Of a stretch of DNA of 5,297 nucleotides, positions 1-5,297 are shown piece by piece. The notes below the pieces were generated by a model. That model did no database searches and was not told the DNA's origin. It worked only from the letters and a program-made list of their open reading frames with translations. Origin of the DNA: Kiritimatiellia bacterium (GTDB lineage Bacteria > Verrucomicrobiota > Kiritimatiellia > RFP12 > UBA1067); contig JAGOBZ010000240.1 of the NCBI GenBank assembly GCA_017999015.1, positions 1-5,297 of the forward strand. Reading direction: 5' to 3'. The position numbers and the translations under genes are program-made. Numbering within the stretch: the first letter of the stretch is position 1; each line of letters opens with the position of its first letter.

Positions 1-656
1 CGCCAGAACAGCGCAAGCTGGATCAGACAGGTGACGAAGCCCGACACGAGCGTCGCATAGGCCGCGCCCGCGATGCCCATTTCAGGGAAGCCCCAATGGC
101 CGAAAATCATCGCGTAGTTGAGCGCGATGTTCAGCGAGCAGCCGAGGGTGTTGGCGATCATGTTGACCGTCGTGCGGCCGATGCCCATGAAATAGCCGCC
201 GATCGCCGAGTTGAGCGGCACCATGATGCCGCCCGCCATCAGGATCAGGAAGTAGACACGCTCCGCCTCAACCACCGCCGGCGCGTGACCGCTCAGCGTG
301 ATCAGCCAGAGCCCGAGCGGAATCAGCACCAGAATCAACGGCCACGAGGCGAGCGCCAGCCAGAGCCCTTGCACAGTGGAGCGCACGCACTGTGCGGACT
401 CTTTGGCCCCGTGGTAATGCGCGGTGAAGGTGCCCGCGTAACCGGTCAGCGCCTGGAAAAAGCAGATCAGCGTGTGCGCCAGAATGCCGGCCGGCAGCGC
501 CGCTTGGATGGAGACGCTGCTGTAGCGCGACAGGAACACGCGGTCGCAGAACTGCATGATCGTGTACGACGCCATGCTGAGGATCAGAGGCGCGGCGATG
601 CGCCACATTTCGCGGTAGCCGCCCGGCAGCGGCGTATGGTCCGGGGGACGGTTCAC
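1..656 (-). CDS. MATE-family efflux transporter, N-terminal half (runs off the window)
   Basis: This is an inner-membrane multidrug/metabolite exporter of the MATE (NorM/MatE) family, which exchanges substrates for Na+ or H+. The 218 visible residues start at a GTG codon (VNRPPDHTPL...). They contain about six hydrophobic segments, roughly at residues 18-36, 53-76, 97-121, 134-158, 166-187 and 194-216. That corresponds to the first half of the usual 12-helix, ~450-residue protein. MatE hallmarks are the CDRVFLSRYS stretch after helix 1 (residues 37-46) and, near the visible end, the MGIAGAAYATLVS stretch (193-205). The GTG start overlaps the hldD stop codon in the sequence GTGA, and a weak GGAAG lies about 8 bases upstream, so translation is probably coupled to hldD. 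The substrate cannot be read from sequence. MATE proteins are distant relatives of lipid flippases (MOP superfamily), so an envelope role beside hldD is possible but unsupported. The C-terminal half lies outside the window. Confidence 0.9.
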   Translation of the reverse strand, partial: MNRPPDHTPLPGGYREMWRIAAPLILSMASYTIMQFCDRVFLSRYSSVSIQAALPAGILAHTLICFFQALTGYAGTFTAHYHGAKESAQCVRSTVQGLWLALASWPLILVLIPLGLWLITLSGHAPAVVEAERVYFLILMAGGIMVPLNSAIGGYFMGIGRTTVNMIANTLGCSLNIALNYAMIFGHWGFPEMGIAGAAYATLVSGFVTCLIQLALFW

Positions 657-1618
657 GGGCGGGCTTCCAGATGCCGGCGCACGTAATCGGCCACCGCCTG
701 CTCCAGCGGCTGGAAGGCGTGTCCGCAACCGGCCGCGCGCAGCTTGCGCGTGTCGGCCTCGGTGAAGTACTGGTATTTGTCGCGCAGGTGCGGCGGCATG
801 TCCACGAAGTCGATCCTCGGCTCGCGCTCCATCGCGGCGTAGATCGCGCGCAGCAGGTCAAGCCAGGAGCGGGCCTGGCCGGTGCCGCAGTTATAGAGGC
901 CGGAGACCTCCGGATGGTCGTGAAAGAAGAGCGTGACCGCAACCGCGTCTTTGACATACACGAAATCGCGCACCTGGCCGCCATCGGCATACTCCGGCCG
1001 GTGCGAGCGGAACAGCGCGAATGCGCCGGTCTCGCGGATCTGGTGGTAGGCCTTGTGAATCACGGAGCGCATCTCGCCTTTGTGCGCCTCGCCCGGGCCG
1101 AAGACATTGAAGTATTTGAGCCCGGCGATGCGGTCCAGCCAGCCTTCGCGCAGGGCGATCAGGTCGAACTTCTGTTTCGACCAGCCGTAGAGGTTCAAGG
1201 GCTGCAGGAGCGGCGTGACCGCGTCGTCATCCGAATAGCCCTGTTCGCCGTCGCCGTAGGTCGCGGCGCTCGAGGCGTAGATGAAGCGCGTGCCGCCGGC
1301 CAGGCACCACGCGCACAGCTCGCGGGTGGTGCCGGTGTTGTTGTCATCCAGGTAGGCCTGATCGGTCTCGGTGGTCGAACTGCACGCGCCGAGATGGAAG
1401 AGCGTCCGGGCCTGCGCGAGCCGTCCGGCGCGCAGGGCCTCGCGGAACGCGTCGCGGTCGAGGTAACGGCGGTAGGCGAGCGCCGCCAGATTCCGTTCCT
1501 TTTCAGGATGGTTCAGATGGTCCACCACCAAGATGTCGTCGATTCCCCGCGCGTTCAGCGCCGCGACCAGATTGCTGCCGATCAGCCCCGCCCCGCCTGT
1601 GACGATAAACTGCTCCAT
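653..1618 (-). CDS. hldD: ADP-L-glycero-D-manno-heptose 6-epimerase HldD
   Basis: This is a cytoplasmic NADP-dependent epimerase that converts ADP-D-glycero-D-manno-heptose to the L-glycero form, the last step in making the heptose donor for the lipopolysaccharide inner core. The predicted 321 residues compare with about 310 in E. coli HldD. Visible features are the N-terminal Rossmann motif TGGAGLIGSN (7-16), the family signature GACSSTTETD (77-86), SSAATYG (116-122) with its catalytic-region serines, and the YxxxK pair Y144/K148. K180 in the GPGEAHKGEM stretch matches the third catalytic residue known in HldD. RDFVYVKD (217-224) and YFTEAD (284-289) are also typical of HldD rather than of general sugar epimerases such as GalE. 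I chose the ATG at 1618 because AGGAAAG sits 8 bases upstream and the Rossmann motif follows at once; in-frame ATGs at 1636 and 1657 would add 6 or 13 residues of no family character. The 66-base gap to the upstream methyltransferase gene holds no clear promoter or terminator. The stop overlaps the MATE start. Confidence 0.96.
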   Translation of the reverse strand: MEQFIVTGGAGLIGSNLVAALNARGIDDILVVDHLNHPEKERNLAALAYRRYLDRDAFREALRAGRLAQARTLFHLGACSSTTETDQAYLDDNNTGTTRELCAWCLAGGTRFIYASSAATYGDGEQGYSDDDAVTPLLQPLNLYGWSKQKFDLIALREGWLDRIAGLKYFNVFGPGEAHKGEMRSVIHKAYHQIRETGAFALFRSHRPEYADGGQVRDFVYVKDAVAVTLFFHDHPEVSGLYNCGTGQARSWLDLLRAIYAAMEREPRIDFVDMPPHLRDKYQYFTEADTRKLRAAGCGHAFQPLEQAVADYVRRHLEARP

Positions 1619-1626
1619 GTCCGCTG

Positions 1627-1633
1627 CTTTCCT
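1627..1633 (-). promoter_or_regulatory. Ribosome binding site of hldD
   Basis: AGGAAAG lies 8 bases before the ATG at 1618. It decides between three in-frame ATG codons, and it falls inside the coding extension that the two upstream candidates would require. Confidence 0.6.
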
Positions 1634-1684
1634 CATGACAGATAAGAAGTGTACCATCCACGCGCGGAGCGGGCGAGAGGGGAG

Positions 1685-2539
1685 TTAGGAGTAAAACTCC
1701 TGCACGCGCATCAACACGTCGAAATCGGAGAGAGCCAGGCAGTCGTCGAAGCACCGGAGCGCGGGGTGGCCTTCGGGCAATGTGCTGTAGGCCAGTTTGG
1801 CCGAGCCGATGATCGTGTCGAGCCCGAGCGGCATGGCGCGCGTGAGAAAAGCGTTGGCAAGCGGCAGCTTGACCGGCGTCCCGTCGGTACGCCGCTGCGG
1901 CAGCATGACGGTGAAATTGCTGAGACCGACCGACAGGTGGACGCCCGCAAAAGCGGGATCGTCACGGATCAGCCGCAGCGCTCCCATCAATCGGTGGATG
2001 TTGTTTTCCGTGTCGGCGCCGAGGGGTGCAATGCCGGGATCGATAATACAGTCGTCGTTTGAACAACCGTGACTGCGCGCCGTCTCCAGCAGCAAACGGG
2101 CTGCGGCGTAGGTTTCATCGGCGGTTCGGCAGGGCGCTTCGGTCCCGTCACGCAGGTTTTCTGAAGCCAGCAGGATCGGGCGGAAGCGGCAAACCTGCAG
2201 CAGATCAAACATCTCTAAGCGCAAGGGGGAGATGGAGTTCAGGATCGGAATGCCGCGGGCTGGATCGCAGGCGGCGAGTCCAGCCGCGGCCAAGGCATAG
2301 TCCGGCGAATCGATCGAGAGCGGTTTGGGTGTCACGGTCTGCACGGCGCGCACGAGCTCGGCCATGAAGACCGCTGGACGCGGCCCGACATTGACATCAA
2401 TATAATCCGCGCCGAGTTCAGATTGCGACCGCGCCAGGCCGGTGATGGCTGCAAGGTCGTTGGCCTCGAACAGGGCGTGGGTTGAGGGGACCGAGTCGTT
2501 GATGCTTTCGCCGATCAGTGTGAGTGACGCTCGTGTCAT
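1685..2539 (-). CDS. Pterin-binding methyltransferase, MetH/AcsE-type (methyltetrahydrofolate-dependent)
   Basis: This 284-residue protein is a single pterin-binding TIM-barrel domain, the fold shared by dihydropteroate synthase, the folate-binding module of MetH and AcsE, which moves the methyl group of methyl-tetrahydrofolate to a corrinoid protein. Motifs in order are LIGESIN (8-14), DYIDVNVG (45-52), SIDSPD (75-80), ILNSIS (99-104), DPGIAPLG (167-174) and GLSNFTVMLPQR (205-216). D77, N101, D167 and N208 match the order and spacing of the pterin-contacting Asp, Asn, Asp and Asn of AcsE as I recall them. The N-terminus has GESIN rather than the NVTPDSF motif of folate-making dihydropteroate synthase, which argues against FolP. 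There is no cobalamin-binding, homocysteine-binding or activation domain, and no corrinoid protein gene is visible nearby. The methyl acceptor is therefore unknown; a corrinoid protein encoded elsewhere is the usual partner. Its start lies 8 bases after the rubrerythrin stop, with AAAGG 5 bases before the ATG, overlapping that stop codon. Fold assignment is firm; the exact reaction is inferred. Confidence 0.88.
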   Translation of the reverse strand: MTRASLTLIGESINDSVPSTHALFEANDLAAITGLARSQSELGADYIDVNVGPRPAVFMAELVRAVQTVTPKPLSIDSPDYALAAAGLAACDPARGIPILNSISPLRLEMFDLLQVCRFRPILLASENLRDGTEAPCRTADETYAAARLLLETARSHGCSNDDCIIDPGIAPLGADTENNIHRLMGALRLIRDDPAFAGVHLSVGLSNFTVMLPQRRTDGTPVKLPLANAFLTRAMPLGLDTIIGSAKLAYSTLPEGHPALRCFDDCLALSDFDVLMRVQEFYS

Positions 2540-2547
2540 GAATGCCT

Positions 2548-3126
2548 TTACCAGTTACCGGGGACCAACTCAAAATGCGCTTTCGGATGTGCGCACGCCG
2601 GGCAGACGTCCAGCGCCTCCTTGCCGACGTGGATATAACCGCAGTTGCGGCAGCGCCACACGGTCGTCGGGTCCTCGCGCAAAAAAACGATGCCCTTCTG
2701 GATATTGGCCGCCAATTTGCGGTAGCGTTCGCCGTGGAACTTTTCGGCCACAGCGATCGACTCCATCGTCTTCGCGATTTCCTCGAAGCCCTCCGCACGC
2801 GCCACCTTGGCAAAATCAGGGTACATGTGCTGCCACTCGTACTCCTCGCCCTCAGCCGCAGAGTTCAGGTTGTCCATCGTCTTGCCGATCACGCCGGCCG
2901 GCAGGCCGATCTCGATCTGCACCTCGCCGCCCTCCAGGAACTTGAAGAGGCGTTTGGCATGCTCCTTCTCCTGGTTGGCGGTTTCCTCGAAGATGGACTC
3001 GATCTGCACGAATCCGTCTTTCTTGGCCTGGGCCGCCCAGTACGTGTAGCGGTTACGGGCCGCAGACTCACCCGTAAATGCGGTCAATACATTTTTCTCT
3101 GTTTTTGTGCCTTTAATCGATGCCAT
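2548..3126 (-). CDS. rbr: Rubrerythrin
   Basis: Rubrerythrin is a cytoplasmic non-haem iron protein that reduces hydrogen peroxide to water in anaerobes and microaerophiles, taking electrons from NAD(P)H through rubredoxin-type carriers. The predicted 192 residues match the family length. The N-terminal ferritin-like four-helix domain (about 1-148) carries the diiron ligand set: E20, the first ExxH (E53/H56), the EGEEYEW stretch with E94 and E97, and the second ExxH (E128/H131). The C-terminal rubredoxin-like domain has the Fe(SCys)4 pairs C159/C162 (CRNC) and C175/C178 (CPAC). The short RCRNCGY loop and the C-terminal placement are those of classical rubrerythrin rather than reverse rubrerythrin. 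I chose the ATG at 3126 because AAGGAGG lies 9 bases upstream and the family N-terminus follows directly. A longer in-frame start at 3180 would run through the promoter. It is the first gene of the minus-strand cluster and diverges from valS. Confidence 0.97.
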   Translation of the reverse strand: MASIKGTKTEKNVLTAFTGESAARNRYTYWAAQAKKDGFVQIESIFEETANQEKEHAKRLFKFLEGGEVQIEIGLPAGVIGKTMDNLNSAAEGEEYEWQHMYPDFAKVARAEGFEEIAKTMESIAVAEKFHGERYRKLAANIQKGIVFLREDPTTVWRCRNCGYIHVGKEALDVCPACAHPKAHFELVPGNW

Positions 3127-3135
3127 GGTCTGATT

Positions 3136-3142
3136 CCTCCTT
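3136..3142 (-). promoter_or_regulatory. Strong ribosome binding site of rubrerythrin
   Basis: AAGGAGG, a full match to the Shine-Dalgarno consensus, lies 9 bases before the ATG at 3126. It fixes the start over the in-frame ATG at 3180 and is the strongest ribosome binding site in the window, consistent with high rubrerythrin expression. Confidence 0.8.
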
Positions 3143-3151
3143 GATGCAGCC

Positions 3152-3180
3152 AATGTAGCAAAAACGAACTGGCCGGACAA
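3152..3180 (-). promoter_or_regulatory. Putative sigma70-type promoter of the rubrerythrin operon
   Basis: Read on the minus strand, a -35 box TTGTCC (3175-3180, 4 of 6 to consensus) is followed by a 17-base spacer and a -10 box TACATT (3152-3157, 4 of 6). TGC directly precedes the -10 box, making an extended -10. Transcription should begin near 3145, leaving a leader of about 20 bases that contains just the ribosome binding site. I saw no clear PerR- or OxyR-like operator. This is a prediction from motifs only. Confidence 0.5.
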
Positions 3181-3200
3181 GACGGCGAACGCAAGAAGCG

Positions 3201-3291
3201 GGTTCCTGGTTTCGGGTTTCGGGTTTCTGGTTCCGAGTTCCTGGTTTCGGGTTTCGGGTTGAGAGTTGAAAGTTGAACGTTGAAAGTTGAG
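3201..3291 (+). repeat. Left heptanucleotide array, 13 phased units
   Basis: Thirteen 7-base units run without a break in phase. Units 1-8 (3201-3256) are of the type GGTTTCG, GGTTCCT or GGTTTCT. Units 9-13 (3257-3291) shift to the type AGTTGAA, AGTTGAG or CGTTGAA. GTT at unit positions 2-4 is kept in all thirteen. Since 7 is not a multiple of 3, open reading frames through it give only a low-complexity peptide. It lies just upstream of the rubrerythrin promoter. The tandem heptad design resembles the STRR repeats of heterocystous cyanobacteria, as an analogy only. Confidence 0.9.
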
Positions 3292-3428
3292 ACCCCCTCT
3301 TCCTCCCGACTCTTGCGGTCTTTCAGACGGTAGGGCGGTCTCGCCGAGACCGCCGCCGGGACGAACGCCTGCGCGTTTCTAGCCAACCCCCAACTCCGAA
3401 GGATGATCCTGTTCCCTGTCTTTCTCAC
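3292..3428. other. Non-coding core between the inverted heptad arrays
   Basis: These 137 bases separate the two arrays and hold no credible gene. The left part is pyrimidine-rich, the middle holds a perfect GC-rich hairpin, and the right part contains only the short palindrome GGATGATCC and a CT-rich stretch. I cannot assign a function. Its position suggests the loop or cargo of a larger inverted-repeat unit. Confidence 0.6.
3334..3354. repeat. Perfect 9-bp inverted repeat (hairpin)
   Basis: The arms GGCGGTCTC (3334-3342) and GAGACCGCC (3346-3354) are perfectly complementary around the three-base loop GCC. The stem is seven G:C and two A:T pairs. There is no T-run on either side, so it is not an ordinary intrinsic terminator, and both flanking genes start rather than end here. 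Confidence 0.8.
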
Positions 3429-3491
3429 CAGAAACCTGAAACCAGGAACCTGGAACCAGAAACCTGGAACCTGAAACCTGAAACCAGGAAC
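3429..3491 (-). repeat. Right heptanucleotide array, 9 phased units, inverted relative to the left array
   Basis: Nine uninterrupted 7-base units of the type CTGAAAC, CAGGAAC, CTGGAAC or CAGAAAC are seen on the plus strand. Read on the minus strand they become GTTTCAG, GTTCCTG, GTTCCAG and GTTTCTG, the same family as the first eight units of the left array. Aligning eight units of each arm outer end to outer end gives 45 of 56 identical bases by my count, and the outermost unit is identical. The array ends about 5 bases before the -35 box of the valS promoter. Confidence 0.9.
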
Positions 3492-3495
3492 CGGT

Positions 3496-3524
3496 TTGTC
3501 AGGCCGCCCCGGTTTTGGTTAAAT
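3496..3524 (+). promoter_or_regulatory. Putative sigma70-type promoter of valS
   Basis: A -35 box TTGTCA (3496-3501, 5 of 6 to consensus) is followed by a 17-base spacer and a -10 box TTAAAT (3519-3524, 4 of 6). Transcription should begin near 3531, giving a valS leader of about 65 bases. I could not make out a T-box (specifier loop, T-box sequence or terminator) in that leader, which is short for one. This is a motif-based prediction only. Confidence 0.5.
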
Positions 3525-3595
3525 GAACACCCGATTTTTCAGGACTCATTAAAAAACGCAGAGGTCATGTCCCGTAAGGGCGTAGAGAGTGTCAC

Positions 3596-5297
3596 ATGGA
3601 TAAGCATTACGATCCGAAGTCTGTCGAGAGCAAGTGGTACGCGTGGTGGGAGCAGAGCGGCCGGTTTCACGCCGAAGCCGCACAGGGCGGCGAACCCTAC
3701 AGCGTCGTGATCCCCCCGCCGAACGTGACCGGCATCCTGCACATGGGGCACGCGCTCAATAACACGATCCAGGATGTGCTGGTGCGCTGGCGCCGCATGC
3801 AGGGGCGCAACACGGTCTGGATGCCGGGCACCGACCATGCGGGCATCGCCACGCAGAACGTGGTGGAAAAGGCGCTGCGCAAGGAGGGCCTCTCGCGGCG
3901 CGATCTCGGACGCGAGGCGTTTCTGGCGCGCGTGTGGGAGTGGCGCAAGGAGTACGGCGGCACGATCGTGCGCCAGCTCCGCAAGCTCGGGGCGAGCTGC
4001 GACTGGTCGCGCGAACGCTTTACCATGGACGAAGGGCTGAGCGAGGCGGTGTCCGAGGTGTTCTGCCGGCTCTACGACGAGGGTCTCATCTACCGCGGCA
4101 ACTACATCGTCAACTGGTGCCCGCGCTGCCATACCGCGCTGTCGGACGAGGAGAGCGAGCACCAGGATACCCACGGCCATCTCTGGCACATCCGCTATCC
4201 GATCCCGGGCGGCGGCGAGATCGTGGTCGCGACCACGCGTCCCGAAACCATGCTGGGCGACACCGCCGTGGCCGTCAATCCGGCTGACGAGCGCTATCAG
4301 GCGCTGATCGGCAAGAGCGTGACACTGCCGCTCATGAACCGCGAGATCCCGGTGGTTGCGGACGATTATGTGGACCGCGCCTTCGGTACGGGCGTCGTGA
4401 AGATCACGCCCGCGCACGACCCCAACGATTTCCAGGTGGCCCAGCGCCACGCGCTGCCGGTGCTGAACGTCATGAACGGCGACGGCACCATGAACGAAGA
4501 GGCCGGCCCGTACGCCGGCATGGACCGCTTCGCCTGCCGCAAGCAGGTGGTCGCCGACCTTGAGGCGCAGGGGCTGCTGGTCAAGGTCGATCCGCATCAG
4601 CACGCGGTCGGCCATTGCTATCGCTGCGACACCGTGGTCGAACCGCGTCTCTCCAAACAGTGGTTCGTGCGCATGAAGCCGTTGGCCGCGCCGGCCATCG
4701 AGGCCGTTCGAACCGGCAAGGTCGTCTTCATGCCGCAGCGTTGGGAGAAGACCTATTTCGAGTGGATGGAGAACATCCGCGACTGGTGCATCTCGCGCCA
4801 GATCTGGTGGGGCCATCGCATCCCGGTCTACACCTGCACGCCTTGCGGACATGAATGGGCGGCCAGGTCCGCACCGGCCGTCTGCCCTAAATGTGGCGCC
4901 GCTGCAGATCAGATCAAGCAGGACGAGGATGTGCTCGACACCTGGTTCTCCTCGTGGCTCTGGCCCTTCAGCACCTTCGGCTGGCCCAAGGATCACCCCG
5001 ATCTGAAGTTTTACTATCCGACCCATGATCTCGCCACGGCGCCCGAAATCCTCTTCTTCTGGGTGGCGCGCATGATCATGGCCGGGTGCAAGTTCATGGG
5101 CGAGGTGCCCTTCCGCACGGTTTATCTCCACGGCACGGTGCGCGACGACAAGGGGCGCAAGATGAGCAAAAGCCTGGGCAATTCCATCGACCCGCTCGAC
5201 ATCATCGAGACCTACAGCGCCGACTCGCTGCGCTTCAGCCTGATGCTGATCACCTCCACCGGCATGGACGTCTACGTCAACATGGAGAAGTTCGAGA
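3596..5297 (+). CDS. valS: Valyl-tRNA synthetase, N-terminal 567 residues (runs off the window)
   Basis: This is an essential cytoplasmic class I aminoacyl-tRNA synthetase that charges tRNA-Val with valine and hydrolyses mischarged threonyl-tRNA. The open frame runs to the window end without a stop, giving 567 of the usual ~880-950 residues. The class I signatures are HMGH (49-52, the HIGH motif, within PPPNVTGILHMGHAL) and KMSKS (522-526, within GRKMSKSLGN). Between them are NWCPRCHTALSD (173-184), the CP1 editing domain with TTRPETMLGD (213-222) and HDPND (274-278), the DWCISRQIWWGHRIP stretch, and a zinc-ribbon-like pair CTPC (414-417) and CPKC (430-433). PPPNVTG and the TSTGMDV stretch after KMSKS favour ValRS over IleRS or LeuRS. 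The ATG at 3596 is the first start after an in-frame stop at 3575-3577; a modest GAGAG lies a few bases upstream. The anticodon-binding domain and C-terminal coiled coil are outside the window. The gene diverges from the rubrerythrin cluster. Confidence 0.98.
   Translation, partial: MDKHYDPKSVESKWYAWWEQSGRFHAEAAQGGEPYSVVIPPPNVTGILHMGHALNNTIQDVLVRWRRMQGRNTVWMPGTDHAGIATQNVVEKALRKEGLSRRDLGREAFLARVWEWRKEYGGTIVRQLRKLGASCDWSRERFTMDEGLSEAVSEVFCRLYDEGLIYRGNYIVNWCPRCHTALSDEESEHQDTHGHLWHIRYPIPGGGEIVVATTRPETMLGDTAVAVNPADERYQALIGKSVTLPLMNREIPVVADDYVDRAFGTGVVKITPAHDPNDFQVAQRHALPVLNVMNGDGTMNEEAGPYAGMDRFACRKQVVADLEAQGLLVKVDPHQHAVGHCYRCDTVVEPRLSKQWFVRMKPLAAPAIEAVRTGKVVFMPQRWEKTYFEWMENIRDWCISRQIWWGHRIPVYTCTPCGHEWAARSAPAVCPKCGAAADQIKQDEDVLDTWFSSWLWPFSTFGWPKDHPDLKFYYPTHDLATAPEILFFWVARMIMAGCKFMGEVPFRTVYLHGTVRDDKGRKMSKSLGNSIDPLDIIETYSADSLRFSLMLITSTGMDVYVNMEKFE

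Noticed and set aside
671..1645. A 324-codon open frame on the plus strand opposite hldD
   Set aside because: It is the antisense shadow of hldD. It has skewed composition and no recognisable domain, while the minus strand carries all the HldD motifs.
1679..1702. A possible terminator hairpin at the end of the methyltransferase gene
   Set aside because: The minus strand has GGAGT and ACTCC around TTT over the stop codon, but the stem is only 5 bp and no T-run follows. It would not be a convincing terminator.
2542..3144. A 200-codon open frame on the plus strand opposite rubrerythrin
   Set aside because: It is antisense to a clear rubrerythrin with all metal ligands, and it shows no domain of its own.
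3127..3180. An N-terminal extension of rubrerythrin to the in-frame ATG at 3180
   Set aside because: The extra 18 residues are not family-like and cover the predicted promoter and a perfect ribosome binding site that serves the ATG at 3126.
3084..3428. A 114-codon open frame on the minus strand through the left heptad array
   Set aside because: Its middle is a repeat peptide of the PKPETRNSEPETRNPKPGT kind, created by translating the heptads. It overlaps the rubrerythrin promoter and start, so it is a spurious low-complexity frame.
3201..3491. A CRISPR array
   Set aside because: The units are contiguous 7-base repeats with no unique spacers, in two opposite orientations, and no cas gene is present.
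3525..3595. A T-box or other riboswitch in the valS leader
   Set aside because: The leader of about 65-70 bases is too short for a T-box and shows no T-box consensus, specifier stem or terminator/antiterminator pair.
3539..5131. A 530-codon open frame on the minus strand opposite valS
   Set aside because: It is antisense to an unmistakable valyl-tRNA synthetase with HMGH and KMSKS motifs. It is rich in His, Arg, Ala and Asp with no family motif, as expected for a shadow frame in GC-rich coding DNA.

Overview
The window looks like a piece of chromosome from a GC-rich, Gram-negative, probably anaerobic bacterium. HldD, the ADP-heptose epimerase, implies a heptose-containing lipopolysaccharide. 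Rubrerythrin and a stand-alone pterin-binding methyltransferase are typical of anaerobes or microaerophiles. The seven-base repeat arrays in the one large intergenic space recall low-complexity intergenic repeats I associate with PVC-group genomes (Kiritimatiellota, Lentisphaerota, Verrucomicrobiota). That placement is a guess and was not checked against any database.

Layout. Positions 1-3126 hold four minus-strand genes, transcribed from right to left: rubrerythrin (2548-3126), a MetH/AcsE-type pterin-binding methyltransferase (1685-2539), hldD (653-1618) and the first half of a MATE-family transporter (1-656, running off the window). The junctions are tight: 8 bases, 66 bases, and a 4-base GTGA start/stop overlap. 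I see no convincing terminator between them, so they are probably one operon with a mixed oxidative-stress, one-carbon and envelope content. Positions 3596-5297 hold the N-terminal two thirds of valyl-tRNA synthetase (valS) on the plus strand, divergent from the operon.

The 469-base divergent intergenic region (3127-3595) is the most unusual part. It has a sigma70-like promoter at each end, one reading into rubrerythrin and one into valS. Between them lie two arrays of strictly phased 7-base repeats in inverted orientation (13 units at 3201-3291 and 9 units at 3429-3491). They flank a 137-base core that carries a perfect 9-bp hairpin. Neither arm codes for protein, and the two arms could pair to form a very long hairpin.

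The genes themselves are ordinary members of known families. I found no CRISPR array, RNA gene, transposase or defence system. The inverted heptad element is the only structure here that standard annotation would leave unexplained.
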